The position numbers were made by a program, and so were the translations under genes. The notes under the pieces were generated by a model. The model was not told the DNA's origin, ran no database searches, and was given only the letters and a program-made list of their open reading frames with translations. 64,000 nt of DNA from assembly GCA_038878695.1 (NCBI GenBank), contig JAVZVD010000001.1:372001-436000 (forward strand), in the 5' to 3' direction. Shown piece by piece: positions 8,950 to 16,200 of the stretch. Numbering within the stretch: the first letter of the stretch is position 1; each line of letters starts with the position of its first letter. The stretch is from Fervidicoccaceae archaeon. Lineage in GTDB: Archaea > Thermoproteota > Thermoprotei_A > Sulfolobales > Fervidicoccaceae.

Positions 8950-9639
8950 TCACGCTAACATCACCTGACCCTTTTTGACCTTGAAGAGACCCTGCTCGAC
9001 CATTCTATAGAAGAGGACCCTAGCCTCCTCTCTAGTTGCGCCGAGCCTCGCGGCTAGGACATTGACGGCGTCCTTGAGGGTCAACTGACCAAACTCGACC
9101 ATAGCATCGAGCAGCACTTTTCGCCCGCGCTCTAAGAGGGCGTCCGGCCGCTCCGAGACCGCGCTCACGGAGTCGAGCGAGATCGCGTAATACTCTATAA
9201 TGCCGCTCGGCAGCAGAGCTCTGTAGAGCCCCCGAGCGTCGGGTCCCGCGACTCTCACGACCGGTACGCCCAGGATTACGCCGATCCTCCCAGCCGAGTG
9301 AGTCAGGATTACTCTTAGAGCTCCGCCGAGCTCTCGGATTTTGCGCGAGCTCGGCTTAAGCTCGACGCCGACTGCGTGCACGACGGCGGGTCTCCCTCGT
9401 ACTTCCTCGAGGCTCTCGACCACGTCTAAGTCGCTCGCTACCCCGCGCCTCCTGAGGATCTCGTAGAAGGCCTCCTCGTGTAATGGGGAGAGCTTAACGA
9501 GGCAGGAGCGGGCTCTCGTAGCAGTTATGTTGGCCACAGCGTGCGCGGCCAGGACCGTGGAGAGCGAGCTCTTATGCGTGACTACCACAGCCCTAACTAT
9601 CCCTAAGCTCTCCAAGATCCCGCGCTTCACGTCGTTCAC
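8950..9639 (-). CDS. Conserved-looking protein with C-terminal winged helix, function unknown
   Basis: About 229 residues. The N-terminal two thirds alternate hydrophobic strands and helices (AVVVTHKSSLSTVLAAHAVANI, PAVVHAVGVEL, GGALRVILTHSAG), suggesting a Rossmann-like or DHH-like alpha/beta domain without recognisable catalytic motifs. The last 60 residues (MVEFGQLTLKDAVNVLAARLG...VEQGLFKVKKGQVML) look like a winged helix. The GTG start at 9639 forms a GTGA overlap with the upstream glycosyltransferase stop and has GGAGGAG ahead. The tight coupling suggests a joint role, but I cannot name it. Confidence 0.7.
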   Translation of the reverse strand: MNDVKRGILESLGIVRAVVVTHKSSLSTVLAAHAVANITATRARSCLVKLSPLHEEAFYEILRRRGVASDLDVVESLEEVRGRPAVVHAVGVELKPSSRKIRELGGALRVILTHSAGRIGVILGVPVVRVAGPDARGLYRALLPSGIIEYYAISLDSVSAVSERPDALLERGRKVLLDAMVEFGQLTLKDAVNVLAARLGATREEARVLFYRMVEQGLFKVKKGQVMLA

Positions 9640-12119
9640 GCTCCTCCTTGGGAGAGCTCTCTTCTCATCTCGCTCTGATAAACCGCGCGAGCAGAGAACG
9701 CCAGTAGACAAAGGGACCTGAGCAGAGAAAGCAGCGTCGGTAACGAGAGAGGATCGAGAGGGCTGCTGGGCGCGAATTTGAAGAGGAATCTCTGAAGTTC
9801 AGCCCCCTTCCACCAGGCGGGGAGAATGAGAGCGTTGATCGCGTCGGCCGCCCACAGAGCTGCGAGCTCTCGAGCTCCGAGTAACGCGCCAGCCGGTAGC
9901 ACGAGCAGCAACCACTGTGGGAGCGTGTTGAGCGATAGGGCGTAGGCCGACGCGAACGCCACATAGAAGCCCTCCGCCGGCCCCAAGCCGCCCCTCCTCG
10001 CTAAAGCGTAGGGGACTAGTGCCGAGGCAATTAAGAACACCAAAGACCCAATTACTCCCAGCGACGCGACAATCGAGGCCACGCCGGGGGTCTGGGGCTG
10101 CAGGAGAAGGGAGGAGATAGCCTCGGCTTTGTCGCTCCACGCGATCGAGGGGAACAAATTGATGCAGAGAAACGAGGAGACAAACGCCGCTAAGAACTTG
10201 AAATCGCGCTTCAACATCCCTAGGATCGCGGCAGCAATCGCGGCGGCCGGGCTATTCGCTGCTAGCCCCATGAGAGCCCCCGATCTGATGGGGCAGCCCT
10301 CGAGGGCCAGATTCAACGCTGCGAGACTCAAGGCCGTCGAGAAGAGGCTACCGTCGTGCACTGAGTAGAGCACGAGCGATAGGAGAGGCACCAAAGCTGC
10401 GAAGCGTCTGGGTTTGCGCGCCTTAACGCGCAGGGCCTCTAGCTCGTTGAGTACGAGGAGCAACCCTATGAGGTCCAGAACCCAGAGCGTAGAACTCGAG
10501 GAGTCTAGCTTCGACAAGACCTCGCCGAGGAGAGGAGCCAGCCCCATGGCGGCGACTCTCTCCCCGAGGCTTACGATCTCGGTTGAACCTAGCTCTACCA
10601 CGGAGAAGTGCAATCCTAGAGAGAGAGCAGCAGCACCAGCGAGCGTGGCGTAGGAGTGCCTGTAACTCGGTGGAGCCTTCGCGAGCTTCTCGAGCCACCT
10701 CAGCTCGGCGGGGAATCGCGAGCTTCTCGAGAACCCCCTAACTGCGCTTAACGCAAGGTTCCGCCACGACTTCCAGGAGCTTTCGACGAGCGAGCTCCTG
10801 TCGCGCGCGAGCACTTCGAGAGCGGAGGGGAACGATGCGTAGATCGCCGGAGCAAAGTCAATGGCATAGAAGCTGTACTGCGTCCTATTGCCAAGTAAAT
10901 AAATTAAACAGAAGCCAGCAAGAAAGAACTGCCAGAATAAGAACGCATCGAGGGCTGTTAACGCGGGCTCGCGCCTTGGGGCTTTTAACGCCGTAGGCAA
11001 GATGCACAGGCCGACCACGAGCACCGGGGCATAAATAAAGGGGGAAGCCCTGGCTTTCATCTCCGGTTCGAGGCTCAGGTAGAAGGGGTTCAGCCCGAGG
11101 AACCAATCGAGCGGGCTCGAGGAAGGAGGCCCCTCGGGTCTGCTCGACGTGTGCCACGCTAGCGCTCTCTGGAACTCCTCGAGGAAGTCCTCGGGGCCGA
11201 GAACGCGCAAAAGCGGAGCGGCTGTAATCAGCGCCGCGACCAGGCTGAGGCATAGAGCGCCTGCCACGATTGTCGGGCGGCCGCCGCGCAGTCTCCACGC
11301 TATATATATCGCGGGTAACGCGAAGAGGCCCGGGCCCTTCGTGGCGATCCCGAGCGCAGTCGCAAGGACCGCCAATGCGAACTTCCCTCTCACTACCGCG
11401 TAGAGAGCGAGAGCCACGAAGAACGCCAGATGTATGTCGAGCATCGCGACGGCACCCATGTTAGTCGATAGAGGATCAAGAGCCGCCGCCGCGGCAGCAA
11501 GGAGCCCGCCGAACGCCCCGAGAGCCGCGTAGCCGGTCGCGCCGGCCAAGAGCACGAGAGCGCAAGCCTCAAGCACGCTTGGTAGACGCCAACTGAGAGG
11601 TTCGTCGCCGAGAAGCGCTATCGATAGAGCAATTATGTATTTGCCGAGAGGAGGGTGCTCTAAGTTATAATAGCGGTCTATAGCGTAAGCGTCGGGAAAA
11701 GGGAATCCCGGCACGATTTTGACAGCTGGGAGACCTTCGAGGATGTCCCTCGAGTCGGGCGGAAGGGCCACGGCTATGGCCAATGCTTCCGAGTAGTCTC
11801 CCTTAACTACGCGTAGTCCGGCCGACGCCACCGCAGCTTCGATCTCCTTGAGCGCAGGACCCGAGCTCGCGAACAAAGTGTAGACCACCATTCCGTCTTC
11901 CTCGTGCTTGGGCTCTATGCCGAAGACCTCGTGGAGGATCATGCGAGCGCTAGAGACGTACCAGACCTCGTCGCTGACGTACCAATCGCTAGCGGCAGCC
12001 AATCGATAACACGCGTGAGCTTTGTAAACTGCTAGCGCCATTATCAGAACGAATGCGACGAGCTTGAGAGTGCGACTCGAGGCGCGGACCTCGGGGGGCA
12101 ACGAAAGGCGCGGCACCAT
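9636..12119 (-). CDS. PMT/ArnT-type integral membrane glycosyltransferase
   Basis: An 827-residue multispanning membrane protein with roughly 14 or more hydrophobic segments. One membrane segment (LVAFVLIMALAVY) comes before an outside loop with the acidic pair SDEVWYV, which matches the catalytic DE site of dolichyl-phosphate-sugar glycosyltransferases. Further on, YNLEHPPLGKYIIAL is the HPPLGK motif typical of PMT-type enzymes. The likely role is transfer of a sugar from a polyprenyl-phosphate carrier to protein or lipid at the outer membrane face. A cis-prenyltransferase that makes such carriers is encoded at 27.2 kb. The exact donor and acceptor are unknown. Confidence 0.8.
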   Translation of the reverse strand: MVPRLSLPPEVRASSRTLKLVAFVLIMALAVYKAHACYRLAAASDWYVSDEVWYVSSARMILHEVFGIEPKHEEDGMVVYTLFASSGPALKEIEAAVASAGLRVVKGDYSEALAIAVALPPDSRDILEGLPAVKIVPGFPFPDAYAIDRYYNLEHPPLGKYIIALSIALLGDEPLSWRLPSVLEACALVLLAGATGYAALGAFGGLLAAAAAALDPLSTNMGAVAMLDIHLAFFVALALYAVVRGKFALAVLATALGIATKGPGLFALPAIYIAWRLRGGRPTIVAGALCLSLVAALITAAPLLRVLGPEDFLEEFQRALAWHTSSRPEGPPSSSPLDWFLGLNPFYLSLEPEMKARASPFIYAPVLVVGLCILPTALKAPRREPALTALDAFLFWQFFLAGFCLIYLLGNRTQYSFYAIDFAPAIYASFPSALEVLARDRSSLVESSWKSWRNLALSAVRGFSRSSRFPAELRWLEKLAKAPPSYRHSYATLAGAAALSLGLHFSVVELGSTEIVSLGERVAAMGLAPLLGEVLSKLDSSSSTLWVLDLIGLLLVLNELEALRVKARKPRRFAALVPLLSLVLYSVHDGSLFSTALSLAALNLALEGCPIRSGALMGLAANSPAAAIAAAILGMLKRDFKFLAAFVSSFLCINLFPSIAWSDKAEAISSLLLQPQTPGVASIVASLGVIGSLVFLIASALVPYALARRGGLGPAEGFYVAFASAYALSLNTLPQWLLLVLPAGALLGARELAALWAADAINALILPAWWKGAELQRFLFKFAPSSPLDPLSLPTLLSLLRSLCLLAFSARAVYQSEMRRELSQGGA

Positions 12120-12160
12120 CGAGTCGCAACTCCGGCGCTAAGCTTGAAAACTCGAGCTCG

Positions 12161-12168
12161 TATTTAAC
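12161..12168 (+). promoter_or_regulatory. TATA-like box for the HAD phosphatase gene
   Basis: TATTTAAC is centred about 26 nt before the TTG at 12190. This spacing predicts a leaderless transcript that starts at or next to the start codon, a common arrangement in crenarchaea. Confidence 0.5.
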
Positions 12169-12189
12169 GGCTATGCGCGGTGCATCGAT

Positions 12190-13032
12190 TTGCCCAAGCC
12201 TACGCTGATCTTCACCGACGTAGACAGGACTCTGTTGGGGCCTAGAGGAGAGCTAGACTCTCTTCGGAGCCTCTTAGAGAAGCTGCGCCTCCTCGGAGTG
12301 CCCGTGATCCCTGTGACCAGCAGGACCTCGGGGGAAGTTCTGTTGCTAATGAGAAGTTTACCCTTAGGATTCGTTGGGAGAGCTCGCGTGGCCGTGGTAG
12401 AGTCGGGGGGAGCGATACTTCTTTCGAGAGAGCTCGCGTGGCTCTCCGCCAAAGCGTCGAGGAACCCTACGCTACCGTCCGACTTCGCGGAGGTCCCACT
12501 GGCGAGGCCTCTGATCGAGATCGACAAGCTACTCGACGAGCTCCTGGCCGAAGCCGATTGCGTAGACGCGATCAGGTTCAGCAAAGCCGAGGCGAGAGAG
12601 ATAGCCAGGGAAACGGGGATGAAGCTCGAGGAGGCGGAGCTCGCAAAAACACGGAGATACGATGAGGCGCTAATACTTAAGGACCCTGCGTGTCGGAGGA
12701 GGTTCCGCCTGTTGGCTCTTAAGGCGGGTTTGGAAGTCCTAGAAGGAGTCAAGATAATACACGTCGGCTCAGGCATAGGGAAAGGGAGGGCTCTCGCGTT
12801 TCTGTTGAGGAACCTTCTGCTCCTGGAGAAGAAACCTCTCGTAGTCTGCCTCGGGGACTCCGAGGCCGATCGACCCATGCTTGAGAGCTGCGACGTCTCA
12901 GTTCTAGTCCCGTGGCCGGATGGGAGCTACCGTGCTGACTTGAAGAAAGCGGTCTACATCAAGAGCCCCTTCCCCGCATCGCTCGGCTGGGCGTGGACTC
13001 TCGAGAAGCTCGTTCTACCGCGGATCACGTGA
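12190..13032 (+). CDS. HAD-superfamily phosphatase, mannosyl-3-phosphoglycerate phosphatase-like
   Basis: A 280-residue HAD type IIB phosphatase. Motif I is FTDVDRTLL (nucleophile Asp about residue 10), motif II VTSRTSGE, the cap carries the RRYDEAL segment seen in mannosyl-3-phosphoglycerate phosphatases, then the Lys/GKG region (GSGIGKGRAL) and motif III/IV CLGDSEADRPML. The best match in memory is MpgP, which makes the compatible solute mannosylglycerate, but no mannosyl-3-phosphoglycerate synthase gene is in the window, so the substrate is uncertain. The start is TTG with no binding site, consistent with the leaderless promoter. Confidence 0.75.
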   Translation: MPKPTLIFTDVDRTLLGPRGELDSLRSLLEKLRLLGVPVIPVTSRTSGEVLLLMRSLPLGFVGRARVAVVESGGAILLSRELAWLSAKASRNPTLPSDFAEVPLARPLIEIDKLLDELLAEADCVDAIRFSKAEAREIARETGMKLEEAELAKTRRYDEALILKDPACRRRFRLLALKAGLEVLEGVKIIHVGSGIGKGRALAFLLRNLLLLEKKPLVVCLGDSEADRPMLESCDVSVLVPWPDGSYRADLKKAVYIKSPFPASLGWAWTLEKLVLPRIT

Positions 13033-13034
13033 GA

Positions 13035-13161
13035 AGGCCCGGTCCCGGCTCGGGGCCCCTGCGAGCCCTCGCGGAGCTCACGGGGGCGCCCGACGCGGTC
13101 GGCTTAACTTCTGGGATCTGACGAGTCCAGGTGTTGCCCGACCGCTATGGCCGGGCCGGGC
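13035..13161 (-). rRNA. 5S ribosomal RNA, solitary gene
   Basis: The minus strand contains the 5S signature CCCAGAAGTTAAGCCGACC together with CGGGCAACACCTGGACTC, close to the Sulfolobus 5S pattern as I remember it. The ends pair as helix I: GCCCGG-C-CCGGC at the 5' end with GCCGGG-A-CCGGGC at the 3' end, one C-A mismatch in 12. Length of about 127 nt fits archaeal 5S. No 16S or 23S gene is in the window; 5S genes standing apart from the rRNA operon are usual in crenarchaea. The 3' end meets the end of the plus-strand HAD gene almost directly. Confidence 0.92.
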
Positions 13162-13183
13162 GGATCTCTCTTCGCCGGAGAGG

Positions 13184-13196
13184 TCTATTAAATTTC
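13184..13196. promoter_or_regulatory. AT-rich promoter block shared by 5S rRNA and the downstream HAD gene
   Basis: The only AT-rich segment here (TCTATTAAATTT on the plus strand, AAATTTAATAG on the minus). On the minus strand it lies about 26 nt before the 5' end of the 5S gene. On the plus strand it lies about 25 nt before 13215, just ahead of the TTG start of the HAD gene with its own binding site. It may serve both directions. Confidence 0.55.
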
Positions 13197-13226
13197 CCGC
13201 AGCGCAGACACGTGGAGGAGATAGGC

Positions 13227-14006
13227 TTGGACGAAAAGCTGAAGTTCATCGAGGTAGTAGCAGCTGACATAGACGGGACCATTACGAGGGACCGAAGCGG
13301 CTACGAGCTATCAATTGAAAGCATCGCGGCATCGCGCCTCCTCCGCCTAGCCGGCTTGGACTTCGTTTTGGTGACAGCGAACAGCCTTCCCGTGGCGTTA
13401 GGGCTCGGGCGCTATCTCGGCGCCTCGGGGGTCGTCGCGGAGAACGGATGCGTCGTAGCTCGAGTCGAGCCCTCGAGTGCACGCGACGTTGTCGTCGAAT
13501 GCGAAGCGAGCGCTATCGATGTAGCTCGGGAGGCTGCCCTGGCTCATCCCGAAGCGCTCAGAGAGAGCTGGCAGAACATCTATCGCGAGTGCGACGCGGC
13601 TCTCATCGCGGAGAAGAGTACCAGCCTCGGTGCAGTCGTCGAACTCGTCGAGAGGTTTCTAAAAGGTCGCGGACTCTCCGGGCGTTATAAAATCTCGGCG
13701 AGCGGCTACGCGGTGCACATCACGCCGCGCGACTGCTCGAAGGCGCTAGGTCTCAAAAAGTACTTGGAGCTCGTCGGCTTGAGCTTGGAGAATGCCATGT
13801 GCATAGCCGACAGCGCCATGGATGTGGACTTCATAGCGGCTTGCGGGGTAGCCGTAGCGGTCTCGAACTCAGATGATGAGCTGAAGAAGGTGGCCCACTG
13901 GGTTACCGATTCACCCAGTGCTCGCGGATTCCTTGAGGCAATTGAGCGGCTGATCGAATTTAAGCTGTCGGTGCTCCGACAGAGCCCCTTCGGCCGGTCG
14001 CGTTAA
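13227..14006 (+). CDS. HAD phosphatase, archaeal phosphoglycolate phosphatase/SPP type
   Basis: About 259 residues of the archaeal SPP-like HAD family. Motif I AADIDGTIT, motif II VTANSLPVA, VVAENGCVV, then a cap region, HITPRDCSKALGLKKYLE (Lys motif) and motif IV IADSAMDVDFI. Likely hydrolyses a small phosphate ester such as phosphoglycolate or a sugar phosphate. I start it at TTG 13227, behind GGAGGAGAT, because an extension to 13131 would read antisense to the 5S gene and add residues unlike the family. Its 3' end overlaps the convergent thrB gene by 96 nt. Confidence 0.8.
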   Translation: MDEKLKFIEVVAADIDGTITRDRSGYELSIESIAASRLLRLAGLDFVLVTANSLPVALGLGRYLGASGVVAENGCVVARVEPSSARDVVVECEASAIDVAREAALAHPEALRESWQNIYRECDAALIAEKSTSLGAVVELVERFLKGRGLSGRYKISASGYAVHITPRDCSKALGLKKYLELVGLSLENAMCIADSAMDVDFIAACGVAVAVSNSDDELKKVAHWVTDSPSARGFLEAIERLIEFKLSVLRQSPFGRSR

Positions 14007-14945
14007 CCTCACCTCTATCGAAGAATAGTACCTCGACCACTTCGAGAGGATCTCGTCCGCCACCTCCTCTGCCCTCTCCCTGCTTGCGAGCGCGAAGACG
14101 GAGGGGCCTGCTCCGCTCAAGTTGAAGCCTAAGGCTCCACGCTTAAGAGCTCCCTCCTTGAGCTCCCAGTAGCCGCGCACGAATTTGGCTCGGGCCTTCT
14201 CTATTGGACCTCCGCAGCTCACGGCCCTGCCGACGAGAGCCAAGTCTCCACGCCTAAGGCCCTCGACGAACGAGGCTGCGCAACTCACCATCTCGACGAC
14301 CTCGCCGAGCTCTATAGAGCTCGGCAGGATGCTCCTCATTACGCCGGTCTTCCCGAGCCCCTCGCCCTCCTCATAGTCGAGGGGGTCAAGCGGAGTCGCG
14401 ATCACCACTACTAGGTCCTCGGGCCAGGGCACTCTCACAGGATTTGGCCTACCCGATCTGACTTCTCCCAAGACGACGAGACCTCCGAGCAAGGCGGCTG
14501 CTACATTGTCGTAATGGGGGCTCCCGCCGAGAAGCCCCTCGAGTCTCCCGCAAAGTGCTACGAGCTTGCGGCGATCCTCCGCCGCTTCGGTGGCGTGAGC
14601 TACGAGGGAGGCAACAGCCGCTATTGTGGCAGCAGACGACCCGAGCCCTCGCGCTATCGGCACGCCCTTCTCTAAACGGAGTTTGACGAGCAGTCGAGAA
14701 AGATCGAGCCCCAGCTCTCGAGAGAGCTCTAGCAAAGAGAGATAAGCCAAATTCTTCTCACGCGACGGGAGCCCCCCGGCCCATTCGCCTCTCACTTCAA
14801 GCTCGACGCGAGGAACGTCGTTCTCAAGCAGCTCGAGACATGCCACGTCCCAGTACGCGTCCACGGCGAGCGCGGCTACGTCGAAGAGGCATCCCAAGTT
14901 CGCGATAGATGCAGGAGCTCGCGTGCAGGCGGAGAATAACTTCAA
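13911..14945 (-). CDS. thrB: Homoserine kinase
   Basis: GHMP-family kinase that makes O-phosphohomoserine for threonine synthesis. The N-terminus APASIANLGCLFDVAALAVD is the family's substrate-binding start; the ATP-binding motif is VPIARGLGSSAATIAA; LGGSPHYDNVAAALLGGLVV is diagnostic of homoserine kinase; GFNLSGAGPSVFAL is motif 3. At 344 residues it is about 25 longer than needed: the tail after RPAEGA is read antisense to the HAD gene. The start is TTG at 14945. A TATA-like CTTTTAGCC lies on the minus strand around 14983-14991. Confidence 0.92.
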   Translation of the reverse strand: MKLFSACTRAPASIANLGCLFDVAALAVDAYWDVACLELLENDVPRVELEVRGEWAGGLPSREKNLAYLSLLELSRELGLDLSRLLVKLRLEKGVPIARGLGSSAATIAAVASLVAHATEAAEDRRKLVALCGRLEGLLGGSPHYDNVAAALLGGLVVLGEVRSGRPNPVRVPWPEDLVVVIATPLDPLDYEEGEGLGKTGVMRSILPSSIELGEVVEMVSCAASFVEGLRRGDLALVGRAVSCGGPIEKARAKFVRGYWELKEGALKRGALGFNLSGAGPSVFALASRERAEEVADEILSKWSRYYSSIEVRLTRPAEGALSEHRQLKFDQPLNCLKESASTG

Positions 14946-15048
14946 GCGAGTCTATCCTCCGCCGTGAGGTATGACTACTAGCTGGCTAAAAGCTAGGCGT
15001 CTCCTCGCAAGCTTAGCTGCGTTGCGGCGGCTCGCCGCTGACCCCTCA
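14946..15048 (-). promoter_or_regulatory. Intergenic region with two short inverted repeats between the DHH gene and thrB
   Basis: Holds CTAGCT-(7 nt)-AGCTAG near 14974-14993 and GCGGCG-(3 nt)-CGCCGC near 15026-15040. Read on the minus strand these lie after the stop of the DHH gene and before thrB. The second could help end transcription of the DHH gene; the first contains the TATA-like box of thrB. No RNA gene is recognisable here. Confidence 0.3.
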
Positions 15049-15978
15049 TCACCTCTTCGGCTTCAATATCCTCGAGAAGAGAGAAACTATGTGGTCTCTA
15101 GCACTCTTCGCGCTCTCTATACTTAATCTCGCCCCAGCGGCGCGCTTGTGACCTCCTCCGCCCATCAATCGAGCTAGCGTCGAGACGTCGAACTTGTCGC
15201 TCCTCATGCTGACCCCCCTGCCATAGATGAAGACGTAGAGGTCGGCTTTCCTTTTCAGACCCTCCTCGAGGAATCTGTGGAGGTCGCTCGGATGGACCCT
15301 CTGATCAGGATACGCGAAGAGCAGCACAGTGTCGTCAAGGACCACGGTCTCCGAGGATTTAGCTGCCTCTGCGAGCAGCTTCTCGTAGTCTCTACGGATC
15401 TTCTCGTGCTTCTCTTCGGCCCAATCGGGCCAGAGTATACCATCTAGCCACGCCTCGAGGGCCCTGTACCTGAGGTCCCACCCCTCCCACCTCAACAGGA
15501 CCCTCCACTTTGGCGTGAGAGGCAACTTGTTCGAGAAACTGTCATCGTCTATGGCCATTCTAACTAGGATATCGTGGAACTCGTCGAGGAGAGCCCCATG
15601 AAGGAGCTCGCGCTTGACCAACTCAGCCGTGCAACTCGCGGTGGGATCGACGACGAGCTTCACATTAGGAAGGCTCGAAGCGAGCTCTAAGAGGTCAATC
15701 GGCCACTCGTGGTGATCTATTATAACCAGGCCGCGTCCGCGGGAGCGAGCCCTCTTCAAGATCTCGCGCAGAGCCTCTGCGTCGGGGTTGAGGTCTAAAA
15801 CGAAGATGCGACCTACGCCCGCCTTGAAGAGCTCTTTGACGAACTTCTCCACGCTCCCTGTGCTTGAGAGCCTTATGTTAGAGGGGTCTACGTTGAGGTA
15901 GCGGGCCACTAGCACGGCTGAGGCTAGGCCGTCGATGTCCCAATGAGATATTATGCCCTCGGGCCTCGCTGAGTCCAT
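15049..15978 (-). CDS. DHH-family phosphoesterase
   Basis: A 309-residue DHH/DHHA1 protein. The DHH half shows HWDIDGLASAVL (metal ligands), VLDLNPD, the name motif IIDHHEWP, and VDPTASCTAELV. The DHHA1 half ends in GGGGHKRAAGARL, the substrate-binding glycine motif. Family members cleave single-stranded nucleic acid ends (RecJ/GAN) or short oligonucleotides and cyclic dinucleotides (NrnA/GdpP). The short length and absence of extra domains make an oligoribonuclease or 3'-5' exonuclease role as likely as a GAN role. A TATA-like box on the minus strand lies at 16019-16028. Confidence 0.85.
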   Translation of the reverse strand: MDSARPEGIISHWDIDGLASAVLVARYLNVDPSNIRLSSTGSVEKFVKELFKAGVGRIFVLDLNPDAEALREILKRARSRGRGLVIIDHHEWPIDLLELASSLPNVKLVVDPTASCTAELVKRELLHGALLDEFHDILVRMAIDDDSFSNKLPLTPKWRVLLRWEGWDLRYRALEAWLDGILWPDWAEEKHEKIRRDYEKLLAEAAKSSETVVLDDTVLLFAYPDQRVHPSDLHRFLEEGLKRKADLYVFIYGRGVSMRSDKFDVSTLARLMGGGGHKRAAGARLSIESAKSARDHIVSLFSRILKPKR

Positions 15979-16091
15979 TCCTTGCTACCTCGAGGGGCCG
16001 AGCCCTGACGGTGACTTAGTAATAAAAGAGAGGAGCGGATATGTAAACGTAACCTAAGCCGTGGCCGAGAGTAGCTGAGCGATCGAGAAGG

Positions 16092-16174
16092 CGCGCGGGA
16101 GTGATGAGCGCGGGGGACTCCGGACGCTCACTAGGGCTATGACGCTTCCGGTGGTAGCCTCTGACTCGCGCGCT
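16092..16174 (+). ncRNA. Candidate C/D box sRNA (weak)
   Basis: A perfect C box GTGATGA (16101-16107) and D box CTGA (16161-16164) are enclosed by a terminal stem, GCGCGGGAG with CTCGCGCGC, pairing at 8 of 9 positions. Inside, CTCA (16127-16130) and GCTATGA (16136-16142) sit where D' and C' should be. The two guide spacers of about 18-19 nt are longer than the usual 10-13 for archaea, and I could not match either to an rRNA or tRNA from memory. It lies in the 222-nt gap between divergent genes. Confidence 0.3.
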
Positions 16175-16200
16175 CGAGCGAGGCTAGTCCCGGTGAGAGC

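Noticed and set aside
13131-13226. N-terminal extension of the second HAD phosphatase
   Set aside because: It would be read antisense to the 5S rRNA gene and its promoter, adds residues unlike the family, and a TTG with a strong binding site lies at 13227.
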